A stretch of 64,000 nucleotides of DNA from CBDCWA01 sp965223255 (GCA_965223255.1 CBDCWA010000002.1:248001-312000); one strand, 5' to 3'; counted from the stretch's first letter, positions 26,985 through 36,497 are shown. The notes: generated by a model from the sequence alone, not told the origin. Translations and numbers: made by a program.

Positions 26985-27185
26985 GAAAGAAACTGTACGT
27001 TATCCTGGCTCATCAACCACAAGAAGGTTGAACGTCTCTGGCGTGAAGAAGGATAGCAACTTCCCCAACGTCACAAGAAGCGACGCCGGCCTTATCATCA
27101 TGATGCTTCGGTCATTTGCCTGAGCCATGATCCTCCACAGGCAGTCAGGGCCTCAGATGTGCCAGTTCCTGATGTGCTATGGTCC
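26985..27185 (+). pseudogene. IS3-family transposase fragment (N-terminal part of orfB)
   Basis: A plus-strand frame reads LINHKKVERLWREEG, an in-frame TAG, QLPQRHKKRRRPYHHDASV and then a decayed piece that corresponds to RASHPNHVWS. These are the helix-turn-helix and linker of IS3 orfB. It abuts the IS256 element on the left and breaks into a protease-like gene on the right near 27185. Confidence 0.65.
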
Positions 27186-27528
27186 AGATGCGTCAGCCCT
27201 CGATGATCAAATTATAGAATTCTTCTCAAAGGGTCGAGCAAAGTACGAAAGGTTTTCGCTCACCGATGGTCCTGGCAAGCAATTTGCAGTCGAAAGGCCA
27301 CTCGTTCGCATGGTCAGAATTCGTCGGGCCGGAGTGAAAGTTGTAAAAAGACCAATCATCAAATTGAGTGTTTGCGTCGGTGGACAAAGTGCAGTAACGC
27401 TGTTCTCTTTGACCGATCGAAGTAGGCTAAGCTATCAAGTTTTAATTGGCCGCCGTTTCCTAGCCGGTCGGTGTATTGTCGCTTCAGGTAAGACTCACCT
27501 GCTAAGAGGCAAGTGCCGTATGCATTGA
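27186..27528 (+). pseudogene. retropepsin-like zinc-protease-family (DUF785) gene, 5' truncated
   Basis: About 113 codons match the C-terminal three quarters of the DUF785 / RimB-like aspartyl-protease family: DASALDDQIIEFF, RPLVRMVRIRRAGVKVVKRPIIKL, VTLFSLTDRSRLSYQVLIGRRFLAGRCIV. The family's catalytic DTGA, normally just before DASAL, is replaced by unrelated residues (CYGP) at the junction with an IS3 fragment. The upstream ATG at 27127 belongs to the IS sequence. The remaining protein, if made, cannot be a protease. Confidence 0.65.
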
Positions 27529-27720
27529 AAACAAGTGCTAATGGAATTAAAGTTCCGATCGCGACAACGCAAATGAAGTCCATTTCGTAGGCCATCAATA
27601 CGGCATTTGCAAATTATGCGCTTGCAACGCACCCTAACAACTTGGCTGGAAATTGCGATAGGATACTGTCCCGCAAAGTCGTAGTACAATACAACGCATT
27701 TAATGCGAGACTGTTAGAAA

Positions 27721-29463
27721 TTGACATTCGATAAGTTTGAAATTCAAGGCTCCACTCCGACCACAACCCGTCGTTGGTTTCACCTATCGGCCATTTGGGT
27801 GCGTCGTGCCCGTCTTTACTCGGGGCTGATTCTTCTCGCCTTTGTGTTCATGCACCTTACCAATCATGCTCTTGGCATTTTTGGTCTGACCGTTATGGAA
27901 ATGGTGCAGGTTGTCAGGGTCAGTATTTGGCGCTCGTGGCCGGGGACATTCATTCTTTGCGCAGCCGTGATCGTGCACATGGTGCTTGGCTTGAAGAGGC
28001 TGATCGAACGTAGAACTTGGCGTCTACCTATAGATGAAGTCGTAAAGATAGTGCTTGCCTTGCTGATCCCGACACTGTTGGCAAATCATATCATCGCAAA
28101 TGGATATTTACCGCGCGTATTCACTATGGATACGTCGTATAGCGCGGCACTCTATCATATGTGGCCAAATCGCGCCTTGCAGAACACCTTAATGCTGACG
28201 GTGGTTTGGACGCACGGCATACTAGGTCTGCATCACGTGCTGCGGGCCCAGTATTGGTATCCGAATTGGCGCGCCGTGTTCTTGTCGGTGGCAATCGCAT
28301 TGCCATTACTTGCGCTCACTGGCTTTATGGTTGCTGGGCGTGAAGCTGCACAGTTAGCTGATCCAGCAGCGGCACGGTCAAACGAAATCCGCGTACTTTA
28401 TGCGGCAATAAGAGATGCGGTCCATCTTGCTATTTACGTCGGACTTATAGCTCTTTTCGTGATCCTTATCGCGTTGACCTTTTATCGCCGATATCAGAAA
28501 AAAATATCAATAGACTACCAAGGTCTCAAAATCGCAAAATTTGTCTCTGGCGCGACGCTGCTCGCAGTAAGTCGCGCGAACGGGATAGCACACGCATCCA
28601 TTTGCGGTGGCCAAGGACGGTGTGGCACCTGCCGCGTTCTCGTGCTGCGTGGTGAAGAACATCTGGGACCACGCAACTCGATTGAAACGAATCTGCTCAA
28701 TCGCATTTCTGCTCCCGCTGGAGTTCGACTCGCTTGCCAAATCAGGCCCAGAGAAGACTTGAGTGTGCGATTACTCGTGCCGCCAGACAAATCATTGCAG
28801 CGGTTTGATTGGGAGGATGAGGGACTTATTTGGGGGCAGAGACGGACTGCAACAATTCTCATTGCTCGTTTGCAGGAATTGTCGGGGGAGTTTAAGCCGA
28901 ACAGACCCGAGCAACTTGTATGGCTGGCGGAGCTATTTCATTCAGAATCTTGCCAAGCCATAGAAGCAAATAACGGAAAAGTTGGAATGCAGACCAATGA
29001 TTCAATACTGGCAATATTCGGGCTTTCGCAGACACACCGACAGGGTGCTAGGGCTGCCATGCGATCCGCCGAGAGCATTTTGAACGGCGTCACCTCAATG
29101 CATAAGAAGTTGGGCTTTAGTGATCTCCAAAGTTTTTCTGCCCGTATTGGCATCCATACAGGCACGGTGACAATGGGACGGATATCCTTGAACGACCAGC
29201 ACTCGATTACTACTGCCATTGGTCAGACCGTTTTTGTTGCTAGTGAGTTGGAACGGCACGCAACAGAGCTGGGCGTTCCATGCCTGGTCTCAAAGAAAAC
29301 TATTATGACAAGTGGCGGTCAGGGTAGAATGCAGATGCCGATTGCGGTCAATGTTCCGAACCGCGACCGGCCATTAACGGCGTTTGCTTTAAACTTCAAA
29401 GAGCCCAACACTGAAATTGGGGGCAATACGCCTAAAGGTACATTTAGTCCTGCGAACAATTGA
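27721..29463 (+). CDS. membrane haem/2Fe-2S protein with degenerate cyclase domain
   Basis: 580 residues, TTG start. About residues 30-255 form a membrane domain with several helices and histidines (His45, His49, His86, His165) laid out as in a cytochrome-b-type quinone anchor. A plant-type 2Fe-2S ferredoxin domain follows (about 262-355) with all four Cys: 295, 301, 304 and 339. The C-terminal half (about 375-530) is a class III nucleotide cyclase homology domain. The first metal Asp is Arg383, the adenine-specifying Asp is Gln502, the transition-state Asn is Phe505 and the Arg is Glu509; only Asp427 remains. The family fusion is known in rhizobia; here the cyclase is probably dead and may act as a redox-dependent binding module. 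Confidence 0.85.
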   Translation: MTFDKFEIQGSTPTTTRRWFHLSAIWVRRARLYSGLILLAFVFMHLTNHALGIFGLTVMEMVQVVRVSIWRSWPGTFILCAAVIVHMVLGLKRLIERRTWRLPIDEVVKIVLALLIPTLLANHIIANGYLPRVFTMDTSYSAALYHMWPNRALQNTLMLTVVWTHGILGLHHVLRAQYWYPNWRAVFLSVAIALPLLALTGFMVAGREAAQLADPAAARSNEIRVLYAAIRDAVHLAIYVGLIALFVILIALTFYRRYQKKISIDYQGLKIAKFVSGATLLAVSRANGIAHASICGGQGRCGTCRVLVLRGEEHLGPRNSIETNLLNRISAPAGVRLACQIRPREDLSVRLLVPPDKSLQRFDWEDEGLIWGQRRTATILIARLQELSGEFKPNRPEQLVWLAELFHSESCQAIEANNGKVGMQTNDSILAIFGLSQTHRQGARAAMRSAESILNGVTSMHKKLGFSDLQSFSARIGIHTGTVTMGRISLNDQHSITTAIGQTVFVASELERHATELGVPCLVSKKTIMTSGGQGRMQMPIAVNVPNRDRPLTAFALNFKEPNTEIGGNTPKGTFSPANN

Positions 29464-29832
29464 GGCCTTCGCCGCTCGAACCAATCGCGAGATACTTATC
29501 CCATTTCACTCTATCGGGTTCTGCAGGATGGTTGTTCGATCGACTTCATGCACATAGACTCTCACGGTTTGATCACAAACGTGCCTCTTTTGATTTGAAC
29601 ACAGGCAGAATTCAACGTGCTCGATCTGCAAAGAGTAGCCAAGCCGGGTGGAATAAAGATCATTATCAATTCGAATCCAATGCCCGGCCTCACTGCGAGG
29701 CAACGGATGCGCGGTTGTTAGATTCGCAGCAATTTCCTCAATGCTGCCTGGACAGTAAGATTCATAAGTGACAGCAATTGCATACTCCTGAACTGCTCGT
29801 TCAGAGTCAATTTCGGGTTCACAGTGCGCGTT
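29464..29832. other. intergenic, nothing recognised
   Basis: Convergent gap between the cyclase-like gene and mgtE. Only a weak 5-bp hairpin (TGAAC/GTTCA) near 29790 was noticed. Confidence 0.35.
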
Positions 29833-31176
29833 CTAAAGCATCCCCGAAAGCAATGTTGCGATCCCAAGGAATGAGAAGAAACCGGCGACGTCTGTTACTG
29901 TGGTCAGCACGATCGAAGAAGATTGCGCGGGATCTTGTCCAAGCTTTGTGAGGACGATTGGCACGAGGGCGCCAGCGAACCCGGCCACAACCATTGCAAG
30001 CACCATCGACATTGCGATTACCAGCACCAGTCCCGCGGAGCCACTCCACACGTAGACACCAAGGCCGCAAGTGACAGCAATTGCAAGGCCGTTTAGCAGG
30101 CCGGCAACAAGTTCTTTACTCATCACAGAATGCCAGCTCCGAACTGTGATTTCGCGTAGCGCAAGTCCCCGCATTGTCACCGCCAGTGCTTGCGCGCCCG
30201 CATTGCCCGATTGGCCAGCTACAACGGGCAATAAAACCGCAAGTGCCGTATATTTGGCGATCGTACTCTCAAACAATCCAACCACAGACGCCGCCAGGAA
30301 TGCTGTCAATAGATTGATTTGTAGCCAGGGCATACGTTTACGAACCGCGAATATCGCCGGTGAAAGGGCCCGTTCTTCGCGACTGGCACCGACCATTGCC
30401 TGCATATCAGCCATGGCGCTGTCATGCGCAACATCGATGAGCGTCGAATGGTAGACTACACCCATCAGCGTACCGTTCACATTCACGACCGGTAAATCAG
30501 TGAGTTTGAATTGCTCGAGTTTTTCAGCAACCTCCGATTGCGGTGCCATTGGATCAACGGTTGCCAGAAGCGGCTGCATCAGGTCCTTGAGGACAGTTTC
30601 AGGATCGGCAACCGCAAGGTCTTGTATGCTGACCCTTCCGACAAGACGACTGTCCCTATCGATAATGAGCAGACTTCGCGTTGTTTTCACCCGGGCTTGT
30701 CTCAACTGACTAAGCGCCTGCTCAACGGTCAACGAATTTCGGAACACAGTATACCGCGTATCCATCAATCGCCCGGCAGTGTCGGGTGGGTAGATCATCA
30801 GATCCCGCAATTCCCTGGCTATCGCCTGATCTAACAAGCCAAGTAGCGACTCCTTCTTGATATCGTCGACCAAACCCAAGACCTGTAAGGCTTCATTGGG
30901 CGCCAGTTCACTTAGTAATTCAGCAGCAAATTCAGCTGGCATTTGGGTGAGGAAATTGGCCGCTGCATTGGGCGCAAGCAAGCGCCACGTCGGCAGGATG
31001 ACCCGGATCGACTGGCGAGCTAACACGCGGCTCGCTTGCGTCTCCGGCATTGATTCCAACTGACGCGCAGCATCGCCCGGATAATCAACAATGAATTTGC
31101 GATCAAGTGCCGTTATGGCAGTGTCGGCATTTCCAATAGACATGTCCTCAGGTGCTCCGGTCAGCCGTGTTATCAT
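29833..31176 (-). CDS. mgtE: magnesium transporter MgtE
   Basis: 447 residues (start at 31176, or at the ATG 31143 just after the upstream stop). The N domain (about 20-135), a CBS pair (about 140-260: GRLMDTRYTVFRNSLTVEQAL, LPVVNVNGTLMGVVY) and a five-helix membrane domain (about 295-447) with LPVVAGQSGNAGAQALAVTMRGLAL are complete. MgtE imports Mg2+, and its cytoplasmic domains close the pore when Mg2+ is high. It is the last gene of a four-gene minus-strand operon and overlaps or abuts the gene before it, which encodes a free copy of the regulatory domains. Confidence 0.95.
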   Translation of the reverse strand: MITRLTGAPEDMSIGNADTAITALDRKFIVDYPGDAARQLESMPETQASRVLARQSIRVILPTWRLLAPNAAANFLTQMPAEFAAELLSELAPNEALQVLGLVDDIKKESLLGLLDQAIARELRDLMIYPPDTAGRLMDTRYTVFRNSLTVEQALSQLRQARVKTTRSLLIIDRDSRLVGRVSIQDLAVADPETVLKDLMQPLLATVDPMAPQSEVAEKLEQFKLTDLPVVNVNGTLMGVVYHSTLIDVAHDSAMADMQAMVGASREERALSPAIFAVRKRMPWLQINLLTAFLAASVVGLFESTIAKYTALAVLLPVVAGQSGNAGAQALAVTMRGLALREITVRSWHSVMSKELVAGLLNGLAIAVTCGLGVYVWSGSAGLVLVIAMSMVLAMVVAGFAGALVPIVLTKLGQDPAQSSSIVLTTVTDVAGFFSFLGIATLLSGML

Positions 31177-31990
31177 CCTTGCTGCCCGCCAGTGTCACCA
31201 AGAGTTTTTGGGCGCTGTAAACATACGTCGAGAACAAATCTCCAAGCAAGAAAGTTGACTCAAGATGAGGCGATCGATCATAATCCGTTCTGAGTTTGAG
31301 CCTTAGCAGACGTCGTGATAATCCGCCCAAAAGCACCTTTGAACGACCGATCACGGGACGATGCGGATACTCGTCCCATTCGGGGTCATCGGCTATTGAA
31401 ATAAGCGTTGCGCGATTGGACACCGGTTGAACCCAAACTGGGTCTAGCGACGAAAGCTTATAATCCGGTTGACTGCGAATAAGAGTCGCTAAATCAATTG
31501 CTCCCACAAACTCCTTATCGCTATTGTAGAGCAATATGTGACCTATGCTTTCTTGGCGGTTTTGCCTGACATAGCGCAACGCGTCCTCGACACTGGCGTC
31601 CACGGAGAACATTGCGGCTGACGGATCCATTGCTGCGCCTACCGTGCCATCTGGATAATTCAGCGCGGCTTCAAGCTTCTGGCGCAGCTCAGTAGGTAGC
31701 GGCGCGACAAGGGTTTTGCGCAATTCAATTGATGCCACGTGCAGGATGTTCACCGCATCGTGAAAATTCATTGCCTCAATACATCCGCTTGCCCGATCAG
31801 TTTCCAGTTCCGCAAGACAACGCACTGATTTCCACCGCGACATCAACGCAATAACCGGTGCGGCAATTCGAGCCGGCACGTCGTTGAGGAACGCTACGAC
31901 GTCAGTCGTATCGAGCTCGTCCAGCGCGATTGCTGCACTGCGCGGATGCTGCATAAGGAAAGCAAGACTTAGATCATTAGACTCATTCAT
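31148..31990 (-). CDS. soluble MgtE-like N/CBS regulatory protein
   Basis: 280 residues with no membrane segment. The first 125 resemble the MgtE N domain (ALDELDTTDVVAFLNDVP, LVAPLPTELRQKLEAALNYP). Then GTVGAAMDPSAAMFSVDASVEDALRYVRQ opens a CBS-like domain, followed by a less clear second CBS and a basic C-terminal tail. It lies between an MscS gene (8-nt overlap) and mgtE (29-nt overlap with the longer mgtE frame), so the products are probably made together. It may act as a separate Mg2+ sensor for MgtE or the channels; this is inference. Confidence 0.8.
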   Translation of the reverse strand: MNESNDLSLAFLMQHPRSAAIALDELDTTDVVAFLNDVPARIAAPVIALMSRWKSVRCLAELETDRASGCIEAMNFHDAVNILHVASIELRKTLVAPLPTELRQKLEAALNYPDGTVGAAMDPSAAMFSVDASVEDALRYVRQNRQESIGHILLYNSDKEFVGAIDLATLIRSQPDYKLSSLDPVWVQPVSNRATLISIADDPEWDEYPHRPVIGRSKVLLGGLSRRLLRLKLRTDYDRSPHLESTFLLGDLFSTYVYSAQKLLVTLAGSKDDNTADRST

Positions 31991-32822
31991 CTTTTCGGTC
32001 CGGTGTCAAAAGACTAATTGGTTGTTCGTGAATCACTCTTGCCGGCAAGAGCATGCGACCATCGCCGGTCGCGAGCACAATGCTCGTCGGGGTAATTTCC
32101 AAGACTTGCCCTTCATGGTCACCAATTTTGACTTCTTGACCGGCCTTCAAATGTCGCTGTACTTGGTGGGCACCGATCAAATTGCTGACATAGGCTTGCG
32201 AGCCAATGCCAAACGCCAGCGTGATGCCGACAGCAATGGCACCAAGAATTATTCCCGAAACGACAATCAAGAATGCAACATCAACACCAGCTTGATCGAG
32301 CCCAACAACGGCTGCAACGAGCATTATTCCAACCTGTGCAATTATTCCAAGCCATTTGCTTTGCTCAGGTCCGGCTTTCGAAAACGTTACTGTGACAAGG
32401 TCACGTACGACATTTCCTACTAGGTAACCAATAAATGCAATAATGGCGGCCGCCAGTAGATTTGGAATGTAACCAACGACACGATCGAGCCATACGGCAA
32501 AAAAATCGAATTCGGCCACCCGAGCGGCGATCGTTGCGACAAAGAATACTACAAGCCAAAAAACGACATCACCTGCAATGCGAATGACTCGATCTGACAG
32601 TCGTAATTGTAACAATTGCCCATCAGTCGTAAAACGCGAAAAAATCTGATCAAGACCAGACAATAGGCGCCTCGTGGCCGCCCGGCAGAGTCGCGCAACA
32701 ATCCAACCCACAAACATAATGACGAGGGCACCAAAGAAGTTGGGCAAGTAGAGCAGAAATGCCCGCACCAGCTCGGCTGTCACTGCCTTTGACTGCTCCA
32801 ACCACAACGATATTTGATTCAT
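31983..32822 (-). CDS. mechanosensitive channel MscS-like protein (short)
   Basis: 279 residues from the ATG at 32822, with GGAG about ten bases upstream; the frame is open further up but those residues look random. Repeated hydrophobic segments (LPNFFGALVIMFVGWIVARL; VFWLVVFFVATIAARV; IPNLLAAAIIAFIGYLVGNVV; LGIIAQVGIMLVAAVVGL; FLIVVSGIILGAIAVGITLAFGIG) lead into a small MscS-type beta domain (GQEVKIGDHEGQVLEITPTSIVLATGDGRMLLP). The usual C-terminal alpha/beta domain is missing. It matches the small conductance TM-helix-repeat channels. It overlaps the next gene by 8 nt. Confidence 0.85.
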   Translation of the reverse strand: MNQISLWLEQSKAVTAELVRAFLLYLPNFFGALVIMFVGWIVARLCRAATRRLLSGLDQIFSRFTTDGQLLQLRLSDRVIRIAGDVVFWLVVFFVATIAARVAEFDFFAVWLDRVVGYIPNLLAAAIIAFIGYLVGNVVRDLVTVTFSKAGPEQSKWLGIIAQVGIMLVAAVVGLDQAGVDVAFLIVVSGIILGAIAVGITLAFGIGSQAYVSNLIGAHQVQRHLKAGQEVKIGDHEGQVLEITPTSIVLATGDGRMLLPARVIHEQPISLLTPDRKDE

Positions 32823-32949
32823 GAAGACCCACTCCACGGAAAATGTTGACCCCTTGCACCAGAACGGCAATTGATCTGCAGACTCCAGTTTATATGTATA
32901 AAAATAACAGTTGCAATGGACACGTTGGATTAAATGGAAATCTTGCGAA

Positions 32950-34053
32950 TTACATTGAAAGCCCATCTGTAGGCTTTGCGGGCTTAAATTCTGCCCTAAT
33001 CCGAGGCAGCGACTCCGGATAGTTTTGTTGCAGCCAAATGATCATTTGTTCACGCACAGCGCAGCGAAGATCCCACGCATCCACTGAATTTCTGGCACTT
33101 ACTATGGCACGAATTTTAATCGAATTGTGATCTGACTCGATGACGCTCAAATTCGCAGTCCGGCCATCCCACAGCTTGTTATCCGCAACGATGGCCTGCA
33201 AGTTTGTACGCATTTTATCAATCGGCGTTCTGTAGTCCAGGTTCCAGGTTACTGTGCCAATGATGGTTTCATCATCGCGCGTCCAATTTTGAAATGGCTT
33301 TTCAACGAAATAGGATAATGGCAGTATGAGCCGGCGAAGGTCCCAGATGCGGACCACGACATAGGTGGTTGTTATTTCTTCAATCCAACCCCATTCCCCT
33401 TCGACGATTACGACGTCTTCGAGCCTTATCGGTTGGGTAAGCGCGATTTGAACGCCTGCAATAATATTCGTAAGTATCGGCCTGGAGGCGAGGCCTAAGA
33501 TAATGCCAGCGGCACCCGCCGAAGCAAGAAGGCTTATTCCAACGGTTCGAACTGCGGGGAAAGTCATTAGGACAGCGCCAAATGTCGCGATTGCGACCGC
33601 GATAACTGAAATGCGTCTTAGGATATCGAGTTGAGTTCGAAACTTGCGCGCTTGTGTCGTTTCGGCAGCTTCCGACCGATGACGGTGCAGTACGAAATTG
33701 GACGACGCATTGATTGCTGCAATACTTGCCCACCCCAGAAAGAAAATCATGCCAATGTAGAGGAAATGTCGAATGACCCCAGCGATCTCTGTGTCAAGTT
33801 CAGCAACCGGAAGCGCTAAGACGACAGCAAGGAGAACAACCGCAAATCTTGTAAGACGCCGCACTCGAATTAGGACCTGGTTTCCATGGCCGCCTTTATC
33901 GCGCGTAATCCTCGTCAATAGGGCATACGTCAGTGCATGCAATACGAGAGCAATAAGAATTGCCAATACGAATGCCACAATCAAAGCGACGCGCGTATTG
34001 CCGATCAACGCATCGACGTTGGCTACCCAATTTAGCAATGCAAGATTGTCCAT
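32950..34053 (-). CDS. mechanosensitive ion channel, MscS family
   Basis: 367 residues: four or five N-terminal helices, then the pore region (GISLLASAGAAGIILGLASRPILTNIIAGVQIALTQP), the beta domain (RLEDVVIVEGEWGWIEEITTTYVVVRIWDLRRLILPLSYF) and a C-terminal domain (NWTRDDETIIGTVTW, RCAVREQMIIWLQQNYP). It is the first gene of the minus-strand operon with the short MscS gene, the MgtE-like protein and mgtE, which links turgor release with Mg2+ transport. Confidence 0.9.
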   Translation of the reverse strand: MDNLALLNWVANVDALIGNTRVALIVAFVLAILIALVLHALTYALLTRITRDKGGHGNQVLIRVRRLTRFAVVLLAVVLALPVAELDTEIAGVIRHFLYIGMIFFLGWASIAAINASSNFVLHRHRSEAAETTQARKFRTQLDILRRISVIAVAIATFGAVLMTFPAVRTVGISLLASAGAAGIILGLASRPILTNIIAGVQIALTQPIRLEDVVIVEGEWGWIEEITTTYVVVRIWDLRRLILPLSYFVEKPFQNWTRDDETIIGTVTWNLDYRTPIDKMRTNLQAIVADNKLWDGRTANLSVIESDHNSIKIRAIVSARNSVDAWDLRCAVREQMIIWLQQNYPESLPRIRAEFKPAKPTDGLSM

Positions 34054-34293
34054 CGCGGCCCTCCAGCGCCGTCCGCAAAATTTTGAATCGATCGTATGTT
34101 TGACTTAACAATTATAATACTTCTGGCTTCACGCAGCGGCGATCCAATTGATCTGTAATACACAGTTCATATTGATGAATTCCCCGCTTCCCGTCAGTAA
34201 ACGTTTTCATTATGATGGACAACACCCCTAGTAGTCCCAACATTCCTTGCCACGCACGCAGTACACGTGAAGGCAATAAAGGATGAGTTTGCA

Positions 34294-35688
34294 ATGTTTT
34301 TTGGTATTAGAATATTTGGATGCGCGTTGGGGTTCGCGGCCTCAATGGTCTTTTATGCTGTACCGGTAACTGCACAAGTGGATTGGAAGAATTTTGCGCC
34401 CTACGACAAGCAAGACATTAAGGTCCTAAATGGTGTTTGGCGATCGAGGGGGTACGGATGGATCTGGCACGTACGAGACGGTAAGGTCTCGGTTTTCCAA
34501 AGGAGCGGTAGTTATTGTTTGCTCCGGCGCACTCGGCCACGACTCCCTAGATCTGCAGCACAAACATTTCACTTGCATCGATCTGGCAAGCTGCTGAAAA
34601 TTCGAATTGACGATCTATTAGGTTATTATCACACGTTCGACAGATTAGACTCATTGCCACCTGTGTGTAACCGACGACCTGACCCAAGCCCGCGCGCGGT
34701 ATTCGATGCGGTTCATCAGATCTTCAAATTTCGCTATGCGTTCTTTTCCAAGCGCAAGGTGAATTGGGACAAATTGGTTAGTTCTTACAGACCCCGTGTT
34801 AAGAACAGGATGACAGATCATCAGCTTTTCAAACTGCTGTCCACTCTTTTAAGCCGACTTGGCGATGAGCATGTTGGGTTGAGGGCAAATATTGACGGCA
34901 AGAGGTACCGGTTCGAAGCAACAAAATCAAATGACAGAACTTCAAGCACCCCAATAGGGGCCGATCGATTTCCTGGCTATTGGACTATGAATATTGGTCG
35001 GAAGTTACTGGGCTCAGCCGGAAAGTCTGACCCGACGGGCCGCATCACATATGGTCTCATCGATAACGATGTCGGTTATATTCACATTAGATCGTTTAGT
35101 GATAGCATTGCAAAACGGCTCGACGCGACGCTAGATGCTGCATTGTCAATGTTTGAGGCTGCTCCATTCGTCATTATCGATGTTACTGACAATGGCGGTG
35201 GATCAGATGAATTGGGACAGCGTATTGCGGGCCGTTTCGCCGCTACAAAGAAAGTGGGCCTCTATAAATTCGCGGGGGATAGTCGCAGAGACCGCCCACA
35301 ATCAATATATGTTCGTCCAGGCGCGAAATTACGATTTTTGCGGCCTGTTTACGTTATAACGAGTAGGCAGACATTTAGTGCGGCAGAAACCTTTGCAATG
35401 TATTTGAGTGTTTTGCCCAACGTTACCCATCTTGGAGAGCGGACTGCCGGCATCTTATCCGATGTCCTTCAGTTTCGCCTGCCAAATGGTTGGCAAGTAG
35501 ACCTGTCAAATGAGGTCTATTTAGACGTCAACGGCAGGTCCTGGGAAGCGGTAGGTGTACCACCTAAAATCGCCCTTGAGGTGCGTGGAACGCGACGTAT
35601 TGATAGGCAAGACAGGATTGCGGCTGTCATGGCACTCAATGCAATGCGTGTGCGTGCTGCAAATGCTGACCGCACCCACCCGAAATAG
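34294..35688 (+). CDS. secreted S41 family peptidase
   Basis: 464 residues from the ATG at 34294 (AAAGGATGAG upstream); a GTG at 34267 is in frame. Signal peptide (MFFGIRIFGCALGFAASMVFYAVPVTAQ). A 100-residue N-terminal region rich in aromatic and basic residues precedes a helical part and the S41 protease core: VGYIHIRSFSD, FVIIDVTDNGGGSDELGQRI and the catalytic Ser in the TFSAAETFAMYL stretch, with GERTAGILSDVLQF after it. No PDZ domain is evident, which sets it apart from CtpA. Such tail-specific-type proteases work in the periplasm; the target is unknown. Confidence 0.85.
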   Translation: MFFGIRIFGCALGFAASMVFYAVPVTAQVDWKNFAPYDKQDIKVLNGVWRSRGYGWIWHVRDGKVSVFQRSGSYCLLRRTRPRLPRSAAQTFHLHRSGKLLKIRIDDLLGYYHTFDRLDSLPPVCNRRPDPSPRAVFDAVHQIFKFRYAFFSKRKVNWDKLVSSYRPRVKNRMTDHQLFKLLSTLLSRLGDEHVGLRANIDGKRYRFEATKSNDRTSSTPIGADRFPGYWTMNIGRKLLGSAGKSDPTGRITYGLIDNDVGYIHIRSFSDSIAKRLDATLDAALSMFEAAPFVIIDVTDNGGGSDELGQRIAGRFAATKKVGLYKFAGDSRRDRPQSIYVRPGAKLRFLRPVYVITSRQTFSAAETFAMYLSVLPNVTHLGERTAGILSDVLQFRLPNGWQVDLSNEVYLDVNGRSWEAVGVPPKIALEVRGTRRIDRQDRIAAVMALNAMRVRAANADRTHPK

Positions 35689-36083
35689 GACCGTGATGGG
35701 TCAAAAGCGAGAGTCCACGCTGCACAACGGATATCCGCTGCTGGCTGAAGCAGACGTCGTGTCATCGAGATGACTGATCGCGCCGATGTCCCCTTTCTCT
35801 GCACAGCACTTATTGGTGGGTTTGTGGGTGGGTTTGTAATGTTTCAGCTGCTCTAGACCGCTGTGCATCATTTAGCTGCAAGTCGCCGTCTGACAAGTCA
35901 CTGACCGCTCAGCAACTAGCAGCGAACCAACGTCGGCATCTCGATCTGCATTTCCGCTACAAATTGAGGAGCGGTCATCACCGGAGAGGCATAGATTGTG
36001 ATCGAGCCTGTATCCAATCTCACCCAAAGTATCCAAGCTTGAAATCGTCAAGCCCGCTAATCCCGTAAGTCTTTGATTTCACG
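35689..36083. other. intergenic, nothing recognised
   Basis: About 400 bp between the S41 peptidase gene and the tRNA fragment with no supported gene. Confidence 0.35.
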
Positions 36084-36085
36084 GG

Positions 36086-36126
36086 CGACCCCGGCAGGAT
36101 TCGAACCTGCGACCCTCTGATTAGGA
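36086..36126 (-). other. 3' half of tRNA-Arg(CCU), attachment-site remnant
   Basis: On the minus strand the sequence runs from the anticodon loop (T33, CCT, AA) through the 3' anticodon stem, a five-base variable loop, a perfect T-arm (GCAGG stem, TTCGAAT loop) and the 3' acceptor strand CGGGGTC. The 5' half is absent: bases upstream of T33 do not pair with the anticodon stem. Integrases of tyrosine-recombinase elements often use tRNA 3' ends as attachment sites and leave such a copy at the far boundary, so this marks one edge of an integrated or lost island. Confidence 0.75.
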
Positions 36127-36181
36127 ATTTCCTGTTTTTGGTACTAAGTCACTGAAAACAATAAATAAGTGTTTTCCAGTG

Positions 36182-36212
36182 GTTTCCTCATACGTCCCTA
36201 TGTTTCCTCATA
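36182..36212. repeat. two 11-bp direct repeats next to the tRNA fragment
   Basis: GTTTCCTCATA occurs at 36182-36192 and 36202-36212, 20 bp apart, i.e. about two helical turns. Spacing and position suggest integrase arm-type binding sites, though no integrase gene is present nearby. Confidence 0.55.
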
Positions 36213-36233
36213 GCTATTCAGGCTCTGGAAAAC

Positions 36234-36497
36234 ATGATTGGCCTATTGATTACTGGTGCCCGCCCCGCTGGCGATAAAACGGCATCCAATAAGCAAACCT
36301 CACCCAAAGAATTCCGCTTTCCCATCAAAAGCGACATCACAGCGCGCTGGGCCGACGAATGGGCCAAAGGAGACGAAAACGTCTGTCTAACAATTGAACG
36401 TTTGCTGGCATTTGATGCAACTACCGCTGACAGGGCAGAGCGGCGATCACTGGCGCGGAAAATGACGCGAAGGGCCGATAGCAGACAAGAACAATAG
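36234..36497 (+). CDS. hypothetical protein by the attachment site
   Basis: 87 residues, no recognised domain; a short hydrophobic start, then a charged helical part (KSDITARWADEWAKGDENVCLTIERLLAF and a basic end). No clear ribosome binding site. It may be a leftover of the integrated element. Coding status is uncertain. Confidence 0.35.
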   Translation: MIGLLITGARPAGDKTASNKQTSPKEFRFPIKSDITARWADEWAKGDENVCLTIERLLAFDATTADRAERRSLARKMTRRADSRQEQ

